The notes: generated by a model not told the origin, from the letters alone. Shown: positions 42,146 through 51,268, counted from the stretch's first letter. The stretch is 64,000 nucleotides of DNA from Pseudoclavibacter sp. 13-3 (GCF_021168475.1 NZ_JAJOZT010000003.1:124001-188000); one strand, 5' to 3'. Numbers and translations: made by a program.

Positions 42146-43291
42146 ATGACTGAGATCTACAAGGGCCTGGCCGGTGTGCCCGTCGACTACACCGCCATCT
42201 CGAAGGTGAACCCCGAGACGAACTCGCTGCTCTACCGCGGCTACCCGGTTCAGGAGCTCGCTGCGACGCAGTCGTTCGAGGCCGTCGCCTATCTGCTCTG
42301 GCACGGGGAGCTGCCCAATGACGAGCAGCTTGCCGAGTTCGTCTCGACCGAGCGCTCGCTGCGCGGGCTCGACGAGAACGTCAAGGCCGTCATCGACTCG
42401 CTGCCGACCGACTCGCATCCGATGGATGTCGTGCGCACGGCCGTCAGCGTCATCGGTGCGAACGACCCCAAGACGGCCGACGAGTCGCCCGAGGCCGAGC
42501 TTGAGAAGGCGGTGAACCTCTTCGCGAAGCTGCCGTCGATCGTCTCGTACGACCAGCGTCGCCGGCGCGGCGAGGCATACGTCGAGCCGAACGCCGACCT
42601 CGACTACTCGGCGAACTTTCTGTGGCAGACCTTCGGCAAGGAGCCTGACGACTTCGAGGTCGACGCGTTCCGAGTGTCGCTGATCCTGTACGCAGAGCAC
42701 TCGTTCAACGCGTCGACCTTCACCGCCCGGGTCATCACCTCGACGCTGAGCGACCTCTACTCAGCGGTCACCGGCGCGATCGGCGCGTTGAAAGGGCCGC
42801 TGCACGGCGGAGCGAACGAGGCGGTGCTGCACATCTTCAACGAGATCAACGCGCAGGCCGACCAGCAGGGCGTCGAGATCGAGCAGGCCGCGCACGACTG
42901 GCTGACCCAGGCGTTCGCCGAGAAGCGCAAGGTCATGGGCTTCGGGCACCGCGTCTACAAGAAGGGCGACTCACGTGTGCCGACCATGCAGCAGTCGACG
43001 CTCGAGCTGATCGACCGCTATGACCGCGACGATCTGAAGCGCCTCTACGACGCGCTGGCCAAAGAGGTCGACGAGGCCAAGGGCATCAAGCCGAACCTCG
43101 ACTACCCGGCCGGCCCGGCGTACTTCCTGCTCGGGTTCGACATCCCGACGTTCACGCCGATCTTCGTGGCGGCTCGGGTTACTGGGTGGACGGCGCACAT
43201 CATCGAGCAGCGCGCGAGCAACGCGCTGATTCGCCCGCTCTCGCTGTACAACGGCGTCGACGAGCGGCACGTGCCAGGCTTCGAAGACTAG
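42146..43291 (+). CDS. prpC: 2-methylcitrate synthase
   Basis: A 381-aa citrate synthase family enzyme condensing propionyl-CoA with oxaloacetate. Catalytic His residues lie in KGPLHGGANEAV and MGFGHRVYKKGDSRVP, and the Asp in the LGFDIPTFTPIFV region. Citrate synthase activity on acetyl-CoA is possible, but context indicates methylcitrate. AGAGGAAATC precedes the ATG. A strong hairpin 90 nt after the stop ends the operon. Confidence 0.94.
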   Translation: MTEIYKGLAGVPVDYTAISKVNPETNSLLYRGYPVQELAATQSFEAVAYLLWHGELPNDEQLAEFVSTERSLRGLDENVKAVIDSLPTDSHPMDVVRTAVSVIGANDPKTADESPEAELEKAVNLFAKLPSIVSYDQRRRRGEAYVEPNADLDYSANFLWQTFGKEPDDFEVDAFRVSLILYAEHSFNASTFTARVITSTLSDLYSAVTGAIGALKGPLHGGANEAVLHIFNEINAQADQQGVEIEQAAHDWLTQAFAEKRKVMGFGHRVYKKGDSRVPTMQQSTLELIDRYDRDDLKRLYDALAKEVDEAKGIKPNLDYPAGPAYFLLGFDIPTFTPIFVAARVTGWTAHIIEQRASNALIRPLSLYNGVDERHVPGFED

Positions 43292-43383
43292 GCGCGGTGC
43301 AGCGGCCCTGAACAGTGCCGTTCGGGGGCGCGACTCACAGACCGGCGTCGCTCCAGCGTGAGCACAGACGGCGCCCACAGACG

Positions 43384-43425
43384 GGGCGGGATGCGGAATC
43401 GGGGGATGCCGCATCCCGCCCTTTG
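43384..43425 (+). terminator. terminator of the prp operon
   Basis: GGGCGGGATGCGG (43384-43396) pairs perfectly over 13 bp with CCGCATCCCGCCC (43409-43421), followed by TTTG. It lies in a 302-bp intergenic gap (43292-43593); the rest of that gap holds no gene that I can see, only the upstream region of the next gene. Confidence 0.82.
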
Positions 43426-43593
43426 TGCGTCGCCGGGCCGCCCGGCCTGGTCGCTCGGAGACGGGATTTGCGGGGCGTCGGCAGGGCACATGGGGATTCC
43501 TCCCCCTCGCGCTCAGTCGAGAGGCGATCATAACGTTGCTCTCAGCAAGCGACGGAACAGATCTGGCGCTGACGAGGACATGAGGAGTACACA

Positions 43594-44409
43594 ATGAGCA
43601 CGAAGATCATCTTTGCGCCTGGTGAGCAGCAGTCGGCCGAGACAGCAGTGCGGCCTTCAGTGATCGCCTTCTGGCTGAAGACCACGCTGGCGGTCACCAA
43701 CCGCCGTTTCGTCGGTTCGGTGCCGAACACCATCTTCGGAGTGATCCCGTTGGGGTCCGAGACCCTGTCGATGCCGCTCGGCAACGTCGCCGGGGTCACC
43801 GTGAACACGCAGTTCAGCGTCGGACGCGCATTCCTGGGCCTGCTGCTGGCCGTGCTCGGCTGCATCTGCTTCGGATTCGGCGGCGGCATCGTCGTGCTCG
43901 GCATCGTCCTGGTGATCTTCGGGCTTGCCGGTCTGCTGAACGCGCTGAGCGCTCGGCTCGTGGTGCAGAACAACGCCGGCGGCAGCCGTGACGTCATCGT
44001 CTCGATCGTCGACAAGGGGCGCATCGAGGCGTTCGCCGAAGAGGTGAATCAGCGGCTCTTCGCCGACAATGACGCTCTGCGCCATGAACAGAGCATGAAC
44101 GTGCAGAACGCGCAGCTCTACACACAGCAGGCGCAGCTCAATGCGCAGATCCTGCAGCAGCAGCAGAACGCCCAGCAGATGCCTCCGCAGCTCGGCTGGG
44201 GCGGCCAGTACGGTGCGCCGCAGCTTCCGTCGGGTCCGCAGGGGCAGCTCAACACCGCTCCCGCCGCCCCGGTCATGCCTGTCGGCTTCGGTGGCGATCC
44301 GGCCAGGCAGGCGACGGGCGCGACCCCGGTGCTGCCAGCGATGGGCTCAGCATCCGCAGACACGCTGCCGCCGCTGCCGCCTCTGCCCCCGGTGCCGCCT
44401 GTGCGCTGA
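43594..44409 (+). CDS. membrane protein with PH-like domain and Gln/Pro-rich tail
   Basis: A 271-aa protein of uncertain function. Residues about 20-75 look like the strand-rich start of a bacterial PH-like domain (FWLKTTLAVTNRRFVGSVPN, LPLGNV pattern). Two hydrophobic helices follow (about 80-120), then a domain with DKGRIEAFAEEVNQRLF. The last 100 residues are Gln- then Pro/Gly-rich, ending in PPLPPLPPVPPVR. GAGGAG lies 6 nt before the ATG. It may sense or organise at the membrane surface; no function is assigned. Confidence 0.7.
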   Translation: MSTKIIFAPGEQQSAETAVRPSVIAFWLKTTLAVTNRRFVGSVPNTIFGVIPLGSETLSMPLGNVAGVTVNTQFSVGRAFLGLLLAVLGCICFGFGGGIVVLGIVLVIFGLAGLLNALSARLVVQNNAGGSRDVIVSIVDKGRIEAFAEEVNQRLFADNDALRHEQSMNVQNAQLYTQQAQLNAQILQQQQNAQQMPPQLGWGGQYGAPQLPSGPQGQLNTAPAAPVMPVGFGGDPARQATGATPVLPAMGSASADTLPPLPPLPPVPPVR

Positions 44410-44453
44410 GCGGCAGTCGGCACTCGTCAGACGCACGTGATGCCGACACACGT

Positions 44454-44498
44454 ACGGGCCGGGTCGGACATCGACGAGTGATGTCCGACCCGGCCCGT
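44454..44498. terminator. bidirectional terminator between convergent genes
   Basis: A 19-bp perfect stem (ACGGGCCGGGTCGGACATC and complement) around a 7-nt loop, followed by GTCTTCT on the plus strand. It separates the PH-like membrane protein gene from the convergent DUF805 gene. Confidence 0.85.
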
Positions 44499-44547
44499 GT
44501 CTTCTGGCTGTCGGCGCACCAGCGGCCGACGCCAGAGCAGCGGCCGA

Positions 44548-45228
44548 CTACCTTCGATCGAACCGCGCGCCCTCGGGCTTGGAGTCGAGGGCGAGCAGCA
44601 CGATCACGATGATGCCTCCGACGAACGGGATCAGCGCCAAGAAGTAGAAGCCGCCCGATCTGTCGGTGTCATGGAACCGACGCCAGATCAGACCGAGGCT
44701 GGGGAGCAGCACGGCCAGGCTGTAAAGCACCAGAATCACGTTGACCGCGATGCCGAACGGGCCGGGCACGGTCTGCTGGGTCGACACCAGCTGGTCGCCG
44801 ATGCGCACGGTCGTGACTTCGGTGTGCGAGCCGATCATGCCCAGCAGACTCAGCACGATCGGGATCACCGTGCTGACCAGCGCGACCCACCAGAACTCGC
44901 TGCGGCTGGCCCGGCCCGAGAAGTTCACGTAGTTCTTCAGCCAGCGCGTCACCGCCTGCTGGATCGTCGCACCGTACAGCGGCAGGGTGAGGTCATCGGG
45001 GTCGCTTGCGCCGAGCGGTCCCGAGGGCTGGCCGTATCCCTGGGGGCCGCCATACTGCGGGGGCTGCGGCGGCAGGCCCGGCGCCCCGTACTGCGGTGTC
45101 TGGGGTGCGGCATACTGCGGAGGCTGCGGTGCCTGCGGCGGACGCGGTGGCGGCTGCTGGCCGCCCTCATCGGTTGGCTTGGGGTCGCTCGGCGATGCCG
45201 GCGGCTCATAAGGAGGAGGGATGGTCAT
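44548..45228 (-). CDS. DUF805 membrane protein with Pro/Gln-rich N terminus
   Basis: A 226-aa protein. The first 75 residues are Pro/Gln/Tyr/Gly-rich and disordered (repeats of PPQYGAP type). The rest is DUF805: FSGRASRSEFWWVAL, two or three TM helices, and the closing GLIWRRFHDTDRSGGFYFL region. DUF805 proteins are common inner-membrane proteins of unknown role. A GAAAGG ribosome binding site lies upstream. The Pro/Gln-rich tract resembles the tail of the convergent neighbour, perhaps similar protein-interaction segments. Confidence 0.87.
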   Translation of the reverse strand: MTIPPPYEPPASPSDPKPTDEGGQQPPPRPPQAPQPPQYAAPQTPQYGAPGLPPQPPQYGGPQGYGQPSGPLGASDPDDLTLPLYGATIQQAVTRWLKNYVNFSGRASRSEFWWVALVSTVIPIVLSLLGMIGSHTEVTTVRIGDQLVSTQQTVPGPFGIAVNVILVLYSLAVLLPSLGLIWRRFHDTDRSGGFYFLALIPFVGGIIVIVLLALDSKPEGARFDRR

Positions 45229-45376
45229 GGGCGGTGCCTTTCGCAGGTATCAGCCGGTCGTTGCTCAGCAGCCTAACAGCGGCCGGGCTGTGCAGGCCAG
45301 ATCATGACTGCGATTGACGCGGCACGGTGACTGCTGCATCGGCAGACGCCGCATCGAGGGTTTGCCGCATGAATGA

Positions 45377-47359
45377 TCACACCTGCAGCTCGGCGCCCAT
45401 GATGACGGTGCGCTCCGGTGGCAGGTGGAAGGCCTGTGTGCGATTCGTCGACAGACGTTCGAGCGCGCGAAACACCCTGCGCTGCCAACGCGGCCAGTGC
45501 GCCACGCGCTGTGTCGCACCGGGCTCGATGCGAAACACGGAGAGCACGTAGGTCGCCGTCGCGGGGTCGACGTCGAGCTCGGGTGAGAGCCCGCGGGCCT
45601 GCTCGAGTGCAGCCGGAATGTTCTGCGAGTCGTTGAAGCCGACCTGGTAGCGAATCTGCACGATGCCGTCGTCGGTGTCGGTGAGGCTGTCGATCACGAT
45701 CCGCTGGCTGATCGGCACGTGGGGCACGCCCAGGCTGCGTACGCAGACGATGACGACATGCTCGTGCAGCACGTGCGTGAAGTCGATGCTCGCGCGCAGG
45801 GCCAGTGGAGTCGTCGCGATGTCGCCGTGCGGGTAGACGGCCAGCCCGGGCACGCGGTCGATGCCGCCGCAGCGCACTTCGTCGACGAGGTCGCCGATCG
45901 GGCCCTCCATGTCGTGGCGTCGGCCGAAGGCGATCTTCGAGCCGCGGTTCCAGGTGAACATCATGATCACGAAGACCGCCGAAATGGTGAGCGGCAGCCA
46001 GCCGCCCGTGAGCACTTTCAGCGAGTTCGCCGCCAGCAGCAGCAGTTCGAGCCCTCCGATGAAGACCGCCATGACGACGATGACCGGCCACGTCCACTGC
46101 CAGACCGTGCGTGCGAAGACGAGAAAGAGCGTCAGCTCGAGCACCAGTGTGCCGGTCACTGCGAGCCCGTAGGCCGAGGCGAGTCGCTCGGACGAGCCGA
46201 AGCCGAGCACCAGGGCCAGCACACCGACCAGCAGCAGCGCATTGACCGCGGGCAGGTAGATCTGCCCGGCATGGCTGCGCGACGTCTGAATGATCTTGAG
46301 CCGTGGCAGCAGGCTCAGCCGCACCGCCTGACGAACGATCGAGAAGGCTCCGGATATCACGGCCTGAGAGGCGATCACCGTCGCCAGCGTGGCCAGCACG
46401 ACGATCGGCACGAGCGCCCAGGTCGGCGCCATGTGAAAGAACGGACTGCTCACTGCTGCGGGGTCATGCAGCAGCATGGCTCCCTGGCCGAGATAGTTCA
46501 GCAGCAGCGCGGGGAAGGCGAACATGAGCCAGCCGAGCACGATGGGCCGGCGGCCGAAATGCCCCAGGTCGGCGTAGAGAGCTTCGGCTCCGGTGACGGC
46601 GAGCACGGCGGCTCCGAGTGCCATGAATGAGATCAGCGGATGCGCCGCAGCGAACGTGAGCGCATACGTCGGCGAGAGGGCTCGCAGCACGCTGGGATCA
46701 GTGGCGAGCCAGCCGATGCCGAGCGCGGCGAGCACGACGAACCAGAGCGCCATGATCGGGCCGAAGGCCTTGCCGATGCGTCCGGTGCCGCGAGGCTGCA
46801 CCAGAAACAGCAGCGCGAGGATCACCACAGAGATCGGTACGACCCAGGTCTCGAAGTCGGGGTCGGCCACCGACAGGCCCTCCGACGCGCTCATCACCGA
46901 GATGGCCGGTGTGATCATCGAGTCGCCGAGAAAGAGACCGGCCCCGACCACGGCGACTGAGATCGCGAACCCGGAGACGCGAGCGCCGCGTCCGTTCTTG
47001 CGCCGGATCATCGCGGCCAGTGAGATGATGCCGCCCTCTCCCTGGTTGTCGGCCCGGGTGATGACACCCACATAAGCGACGGTGACGATGACGATCAGGC
47101 ACCAGATGATCATCGAGATGACGCCGAGCACGCTCTGCTCGTCGATCACGGTGTCGGCGTGGGAGCGCAGCACGGTGCGCAGAGTGTACAGCGGGCTGGT
47201 GCCGATGTCGCCGAACACGATGCCGATGGCGCCGAGTGTGAGGGCGACGAGCGGGCCGCGCTTCGATGCCGCCAACGAGGTCATCTGCGTCGTGGCCGGG
47301 CCGGTGTAGGGGCGGCTCTCACCGGTGCTTCTGGGCAAGGCGAACATGATCGTCATCAT
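45377..47359 (-). CDS. kup: potassium uptake protein Kup
   Basis: A 660-aa KUP/HAK/KT potassium transporter. The N-terminal signature is GAIGIVFGDIGTSPLYTLR. Twelve TM segments (TPAISVMSASEGL, then GAEALYADLGHFG) are followed by a C-terminal cytoplasmic domain. The start is uncertain: the ATG pair at 47359/47356 has a weak GGTGG upstream. An internal ATG (MTSLAASKRG, 47284) would give a length nearer the E. coli protein, and the frame stays open to 47464 close to tRNA-Lys. Confidence 0.92.
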   Translation of the reverse strand: MMTIMFALPRSTGESRPYTGPATTQMTSLAASKRGPLVALTLGAIGIVFGDIGTSPLYTLRTVLRSHADTVIDEQSVLGVISMIIWCLIVIVTVAYVGVITRADNQGEGGIISLAAMIRRKNGRGARVSGFAISVAVVGAGLFLGDSMITPAISVMSASEGLSVADPDFETWVVPISVVILALLFLVQPRGTGRIGKAFGPIMALWFVVLAALGIGWLATDPSVLRALSPTYALTFAAAHPLISFMALGAAVLAVTGAEALYADLGHFGRRPIVLGWLMFAFPALLLNYLGQGAMLLHDPAAVSSPFFHMAPTWALVPIVVLATLATVIASQAVISGAFSIVRQAVRLSLLPRLKIIQTSRSHAGQIYLPAVNALLLVGVLALVLGFGSSERLASAYGLAVTGTLVLELTLFLVFARTVWQWTWPVIVVMAVFIGGLELLLLAANSLKVLTGGWLPLTISAVFVIMMFTWNRGSKIAFGRRHDMEGPIGDLVDEVRCGGIDRVPGLAVYPHGDIATTPLALRASIDFTHVLHEHVVIVCVRSLGVPHVPISQRIVIDSLTDTDDGIVQIRYQVGFNDSQNIPAALEQARGLSPELDVDPATATYVLSVFRIEPGATQRVAHWPRWQRRVFRALERLSTNRTQAFHLPPERTVIMGAELQV

Positions 47360-47486
47360 GCCACCGGGGAGGTCCGCCGTCTGCATCGCACGGCGTGTCC
47401 TGTCGCGGCGAATTCGACGGCTGGGCGATTGACGTCGAAGAAGGCCCCTCTCCCTCGTCTGCATCGGGAGAAGAGCCTTCGGAACG

Positions 47487-47559
47487 TGCCCCCCGAGAGT
47501 TTCGATCTCTCTACCCGCGGATTAAAAGTCCGCTGCTCTTCCGATTGAGCTAGAGGGGC
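47487..47559 (-). tRNA. tRNA-Lys (anticodon TTT)
   Basis: Acceptor GCCCCTC pairs with GGGGGGC (one T-G wobble). The D arm contains AGCTCAATCGGAAGAGC, the anticodon stem CGGA/TCCG flanks CTTTTAA (anticodon TTT), and the T arm is GAGAGATCGAAACTCTC. Discriminator A; CCA not encoded. It lies between kup and the divergent MarR gene. Confidence 0.95.
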
Positions 47560-47629
47560 CCAGTGCGCTTTGCGGCGCACCGCCCACTATTGTGCCACAA
47601 TCGCAGAACTTCTCGCTACCAGCGTTCCT

Positions 47630-47660
47630 ATTTACTTAGGCTAACTAATTGTCTAATGTG
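47630..47660 (+). promoter_or_regulatory. marR promoter/operator candidate
   Basis: TTAG-N5-CTAA (47636-47648) is a short palindrome overlapping a TAGGCT -10-like hexamer (47637-47642). MarR proteins usually bind AT-rich palindromes over their own promoters. A TTG lies exactly 6 nt after the hexamer, but a downstream ATG has a ribosome binding site and is the safer start. Confidence 0.45.
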
Positions 47661-47669
47661 GAAGACGCA

Positions 47670-48158
47670 ATGCACACCTCTCCCGCTTCTGAACCTGTCT
47701 CTCATTCACGTCCGCAGGTGACTCCGTCGACTCCGGACCCGGCGTCTTTCGCCGACCTCGCCGAAGAGCTGCGCATCGCAGTCGCCCGCATCAACCGGCG
47801 GCTGCGCTCAGAGAACCCCGCTGGCGTCACCCCGGCACAGCTGACCGTGCTGCTCACCCTCGACCGCAGCGGCGAGCAGACCCTCGGCTCGCTCGCCGAG
47901 ATCGTCATGGTCAGCCCGCCCTCGATGAACCGCACCGTGTCGCACCTGGTCCAGGCCGGTCTGGTCGAACGCGAGCAGTCACAGGCCGACCGCCGGGTGA
48001 CCCGGCTGCGCATCACGGCATCCGGCCGAAGCGAAGCCGAGCGCACCCGCGCCCACCGCGACGAATGGCTCGGCCGGCAGCTCGCGGCCCTCAGCGCCGA
48101 TCAGCGAGCCGAGCTCGGGCGCGCCGCAGCCTACCTCAGCGAGGTCGCCGCCCGATGA
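47670..48158 (+). CDS. MarR family transcriptional regulator
   Basis: A 162-aa regulator with a winged-helix core: LTVLLTLDRSGEQTLGSLAE, SPPSMNRTVSHLVQAGLVER and the wing QSQADRRVTRLRIT. The ATG is chosen for GGAAG 6 nt upstream; the frame extends to a TTG at 47649. The stop overlaps the start of the MFS exporter (ATGA), so it probably represses its own operon and is released by a compound the transporter exports. Confidence 0.9.
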   Translation: MHTSPASEPVSHSRPQVTPSTPDPASFADLAEELRIAVARINRRLRSENPAGVTPAQLTVLLTLDRSGEQTLGSLAEIVMVSPPSMNRTVSHLVQAGLVEREQSQADRRVTRLRITASGRSEAERTRAHRDEWLGRQLAALSADQRAELGRAAAYLSEVAAR

Positions 48159-49765
48159 TCTCGACCTTTCGATCGCTCGCCGTGCGCAACTACCGCTACT
48201 GGTTCGCCGGCGCGCTGGTCTCGAACGTCGGCATGTGGATGCAGCGCACGGCTCAAGACTGGATCGTCCTGACCCAGCTCACCGACCACGACGCCGCTGC
48301 CGTCGGGGTCATCACGGCGCTGCAGTTCGGGCCGCAGCTGGTGCTGACCCCGCTCGCCGGCATGGTGTGCGACCGGTTCCAGCGCCGTCGCGTGCTGCTG
48401 GTCACCCAGATCATCATGGGGCTGCTCGGCTTCGCGCTGGGCGCCTGGGTGCTGTTGGGCAGTCCCGACCTGCTGCACCTCTACGCCTTCGCCCTGGCCC
48501 TCGGCATCGTCAGCGCCTTCGACACCCCGGCTCGTCAGGTGTTCGTCAGCGATCTCGTGCCCCGTGGAGCAGTCGGCAACGCGGTCGCGCTCAACTCCAC
48601 GTCGTTCAACCTCTCGCGGATGGCCGGGCCCGCTGTCGCCGGCGTGCTCATCGCGATCGTCGGAGCCGGCTGGGTGTTCGTGATCAACGGGGTCACCTTC
48701 GTCGGAGTGATCGCGGCGCTGCTGCTCATCCGCCCCCGCGACTACTACGGCGAACCCGTCGCGACCACACGCAGGACGTCGCACGCCGGCGGCATCCTCG
48801 AGGGCATCCGCTACGTGCGCGGACGCTCCGATCTGCAGCTTGTGATGCTGATGATCTTTCTGGTGGGCACCTTCGGCATGAACTTTCCCGTCATGCTCTC
48901 GGCGATGGTCACCGTCGCCTACCAGCAGGGCGCGCAGGAATACGGCGTCATCTCGTCGGTGCTGGGCATCGGCTCGCTCGTCGGCGCCCTGATCAGCGCG
49001 TCACTCGAGCGACCGCGCCTGCGCAGCGTGATCATCGGCACCGTCGGCTTCGGCTTCGTCATGCTCGGAGCAGCCTGCGCCCCGAGCCTGCTCACCTTCG
49101 CGATCGCTCTGGTCGCTCTGGGGCTCTGCACCCAGACGATCCTCTCCAGCGCCAACGGCTACGTGCAGCTGACCAGCGACCCCGCCGTGCGCGGGCGCGT
49201 GATGGCGCTCTACATGGCGCTGCTGATGGGCGGAACACCCTTCGGAGCCCCGATGGTCGGCTGGGTGTCGAACACCTTCGGGCCGCGCTGGGCGCTGGTG
49301 GTCGCCGCGGCCTCCGGTCTCACGGCTGCAGGGGCAGCGGCCTGGTGGCTCTTTCTCACGCATCACGGCCGCCTGCATCGCAACCCCGAAGGCGGGCTGC
49401 GTCATGCCTTCGTCATCGAGCTCGACGGGGGTGAGGCCCGCACGCCGGCGGATGTCGAGCTCACGGCCGCCTCGAAGCGCAAGCCCGAGCGTGCAGAGGT
49501 CGTCGGAAACGAGCCGGCCCCGATCACCCAGCCGATCTCGACCATCACGACCGAGATCGCCGTGATCGATCTTGACGAGCTGAGCCGCCGTCGGCGCTCG
49601 CAGCGGCGCACGAAGTCTGCGAATACGAAGCCTGCGCATACACTGGAGCGGTGCGAGAACATCACAGACCCGTGCTCTTCGGCGAAGGGGAGTTCGAACG
49701 AATCGAAGGCGCCGCAGACCCGGCGACGGTCTACCGAGTCGCCCACGAGACCGCCCGAACCCTGA
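48155..49765 (+). CDS. MFS exporter (DHA3 / EntS-like)
   Basis: A 536-aa drug:proton antiporter-like protein. It starts FRSLAVRNYRYWFAGALVSN, the usual beginning of the MFS_3 (EntS-like) family, and has twelve TM segments up to about residue 405. A long hydrophilic tail of about 125 residues follows. The last part of the tail (from about 49651) overlaps the next gene by some 115 bp in another frame and has an unusual Ser/Arg/Pro composition, so the functional tail may be shorter or decaying. Co-transcribed with marR. Confidence 0.88.
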   Translation: MISTFRSLAVRNYRYWFAGALVSNVGMWMQRTAQDWIVLTQLTDHDAAAVGVITALQFGPQLVLTPLAGMVCDRFQRRRVLLVTQIIMGLLGFALGAWVLLGSPDLLHLYAFALALGIVSAFDTPARQVFVSDLVPRGAVGNAVALNSTSFNLSRMAGPAVAGVLIAIVGAGWVFVINGVTFVGVIAALLLIRPRDYYGEPVATTRRTSHAGGILEGIRYVRGRSDLQLVMLMIFLVGTFGMNFPVMLSAMVTVAYQQGAQEYGVISSVLGIGSLVGALISASLERPRLRSVIIGTVGFGFVMLGAACAPSLLTFAIALVALGLCTQTILSSANGYVQLTSDPAVRGRVMALYMALLMGGTPFGAPMVGWVSNTFGPRWALVVAAASGLTAAGAAAWWLFLTHHGRLHRNPEGGLRHAFVIELDGGEARTPADVELTAASKRKPERAEVVGNEPAPITQPISTITTEIAVIDLDELSRRRRSQRRTKSANTKPAHTLERCENITDPCSSAKGSSNESKAPQTRRRSTESPTRPPEP

Positions 49766-50277
49766 TGGCACGGGCCCGTGGCGCGGCTGACGAGAACGTG
49801 CTCAAGCGACTGTCGCACTACACCGACGAGCACGGCGTCGAGACGATCACCGAGCTGTGGGCCACCGCCTCGGCCGAGAGTCTGCCCGGCGTGCTCTGGC
49901 GCATCTATCTGCTGCGCAGCCTGATCATGGCGTCGACCGAAGAGGTGACCGCGCTCTACGACCTCGGCGCTCGCCGACTGAGCACCGCAGACCCGATCGT
50001 GACCGGTCTCGACACGCCGGCACAGGTGCTCGAGGTGCAGCGTCTCAGCGAACGCATTCTGCGGGGCGTCTTCCACGGCGACTTCCATCTGGCGCTGATG
50101 CAGGCAGCCGCGTTCTGCAGCATCCTCGCAGCCGGCTGCCTGGCGCACGTCGACGCGATTGAGCTCACCGACCCGGCTGCGGCGACCAGACTCACCCGAC
50201 AGGCGGGCCTGCTCACCGACATGGTCGTGGTCTTTCGCAGAGGGGCTGTGCTCTGGACACAGGATGCCCTAGACTGA
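49651..50277 (+). CDS. conserved actinobacterial protein of unknown function
   Basis: A 208-aa soluble, mostly helical protein. The segments ATVYRVAHETARTLMARAR, LSHYTDEHGVETITELWATA and SLPGVLWRIYLLRSLI resemble a family common in Micrococcales and sometimes mislabelled as an RNA polymerase subunit; I know of no established function. It starts at a GTG inside the 3' part of the exporter gene, a 115-bp overlap. A TAGACT hexamer at its very end starts the leader of the next gene. Confidence 0.72.
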   Translation: MREHHRPVLFGEGEFERIEGAADPATVYRVAHETARTLMARARGAADENVLKRLSHYTDEHGVETITELWATASAESLPGVLWRIYLLRSLIMASTEEVTALYDLGARRLSTADPIVTGLDTPAQVLEVQRLSERILRGVFHGDFHLALMQAAAFCSILAAGCLAHVDAIELTDPAAATRLTRQAGLLTDMVVVFRRGAVLWTQDALD

Positions 50278-50446
50278 CATGGCTCTCGGCAACGGGAGCT
50301 GGCCAGGTCGTGTAACCCCGGGCTCCAACTTCTGCCGCTTCGAGCGGCCTTCCGCCGAGAGGCGTTCGCGGCCTGGCCATACCATTTCTGATCGAGGGCG
50401 ATGACGTGCCGATCGGCTCCCTGCCCACCGAAAGACAGGAGCCGAC
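50270..50446 (+). ncRNA. structured 5' leader of the siderophore-interacting protein gene
   Basis: TAGACT (50270-50275) predicts a start near 50282. The roughly 165-nt leader begins with a hairpin capped by a GCAA tetraloop (stem 50282-50288 / 50293-50299). A long-range pair, GGCCAGG (50301-50307) with CCTGGCC (50372-50378), encloses internal hairpins. The leader ends with TCGGCTCC (50413-50420) pairing to GGAGCCGA (50438-50445), which buries the Shine-Dalgarno GGAG right before the ATG. This looks like a cis-regulatory RNA controlling translation. It does not match a riboswitch class that I recognise. Confidence 0.5.
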
Positions 50447-51268
50447 ATGCTCGACCGCCAGAGCACTCGCCACGACCTCAGAGTTCGCAGGGCGACGGTC
50501 AGCGCCGTCTCGCAGATCTCGCCCTCCATGCGACGCATCACGCTGTCGTCGACGGCGTTCGACGACTTTCTCGCGCCTGGGCCGGCTGACCACGTCAAGC
50601 TCTTTCTGCCTGATGAACACGGGGTGATCAACGCACCCGCCGTCAACGCCGAGGGTCGGCTGCAGCGCCCCGATGCGCCTCTGATCAGCCGCGACTACAC
50701 TCCGCGCGCGTGGCGTGCCGCCGAGGGCGACCACGAGGCGCAGATCGACATCGACTTCGTGCTGCACGAAGGCGGGCCGGCCACGAACTGGGCTCGCGAG
50801 GCGGCCATCGGAGATGACCTCGTGGTCGCCGGTCCCCGCGGGTCGCGTACGGCCCCGCTCGACGTCGATCATGCCGTGCTCATCGCCGATGCCACCGCAC
50901 TGCCCGCCTTGGCCCGCTGGCTCGAGGCGCTGCCGGGTCGCACGGTCGTCGACGTGATCGTCTGGGGCGCCGACGAGGCCGATGCCGAGTATCTCGATGC
51001 GCTGCTGCGAGCCCGCATCGCCAGCCTGAACTGGCTGCCCTCGGATGCACCGGCATCGGCTCTCGAGGCTGCCGTCACCGGGATCGACTTCAAGACGGGC
51101 ACGTTCGTGTGGGCGGCCGGCGAGGCGTCGGCGCTGATTCCGGTGCGGCGCCGTCTGCGCGGCTGTCAGAAGCTCGATCGTCGAGACCTCGACGTCCAGG
51201 GATACTGGAAGCGGGGCGTGGTGGCCCTTGACCATCACGCCCCGCTTGATCCCAGCGACCCGGAGTAG
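50447..51268 (+). CDS. siderophore-interacting protein (FAD-dependent ferric-siderophore reductase family)
   Basis: A 273-aa protein of the SIP/ViuB family. The FAD-binding domain has RDYTPRAWR (Arg-x-Tyr-Thr flavin motif, about residue 84) and GPATNWAREAAIGD. The C-terminal NAD(P)H/SIP domain has WAAGEASALIPVRRRLR and ends GYWKRG. It would reduce ferric iron to release it from imported siderophore in the cytoplasm. No transporter gene is adjacent. Its ribosome binding site is buried in a hairpin of the structured leader. Confidence 0.92.
   Translation: MLDRQSTRHDLRVRRATVSAVSQISPSMRRITLSSTAFDDFLAPGPADHVKLFLPDEHGVINAPAVNAEGRLQRPDAPLISRDYTPRAWRAAEGDHEAQIDIDFVLHEGGPATNWAREAAIGDDLVVAGPRGSRTAPLDVDHAVLIADATALPALARWLEALPGRTVVDVIVWGADEADAEYLDALLRARIASLNWLPSDAPASALEAAVTGIDFKTGTFVWAAGEASALIPVRRRLRGCQKLDRRDLDVQGYWKRGVVALDHHAPLDPSDPE

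Noticed and set aside
47649-47669. TTG start for MarR exactly 6 nt after TAGGCT
   Set aside because: Leaderless initiation normally needs ATG or GTG; the ATG at 47670 has a ribosome binding site. Kept only as an alternative.
50279-50404. 41-aa upstream ORF (MALGNGSWPGRV...) in the leader of the siderophore-interacting protein gene
   Set aside because: Its ATG lies only 3 nt after the -10 hexamer, so it would probably precede the transcription start; codon use is not convincing.
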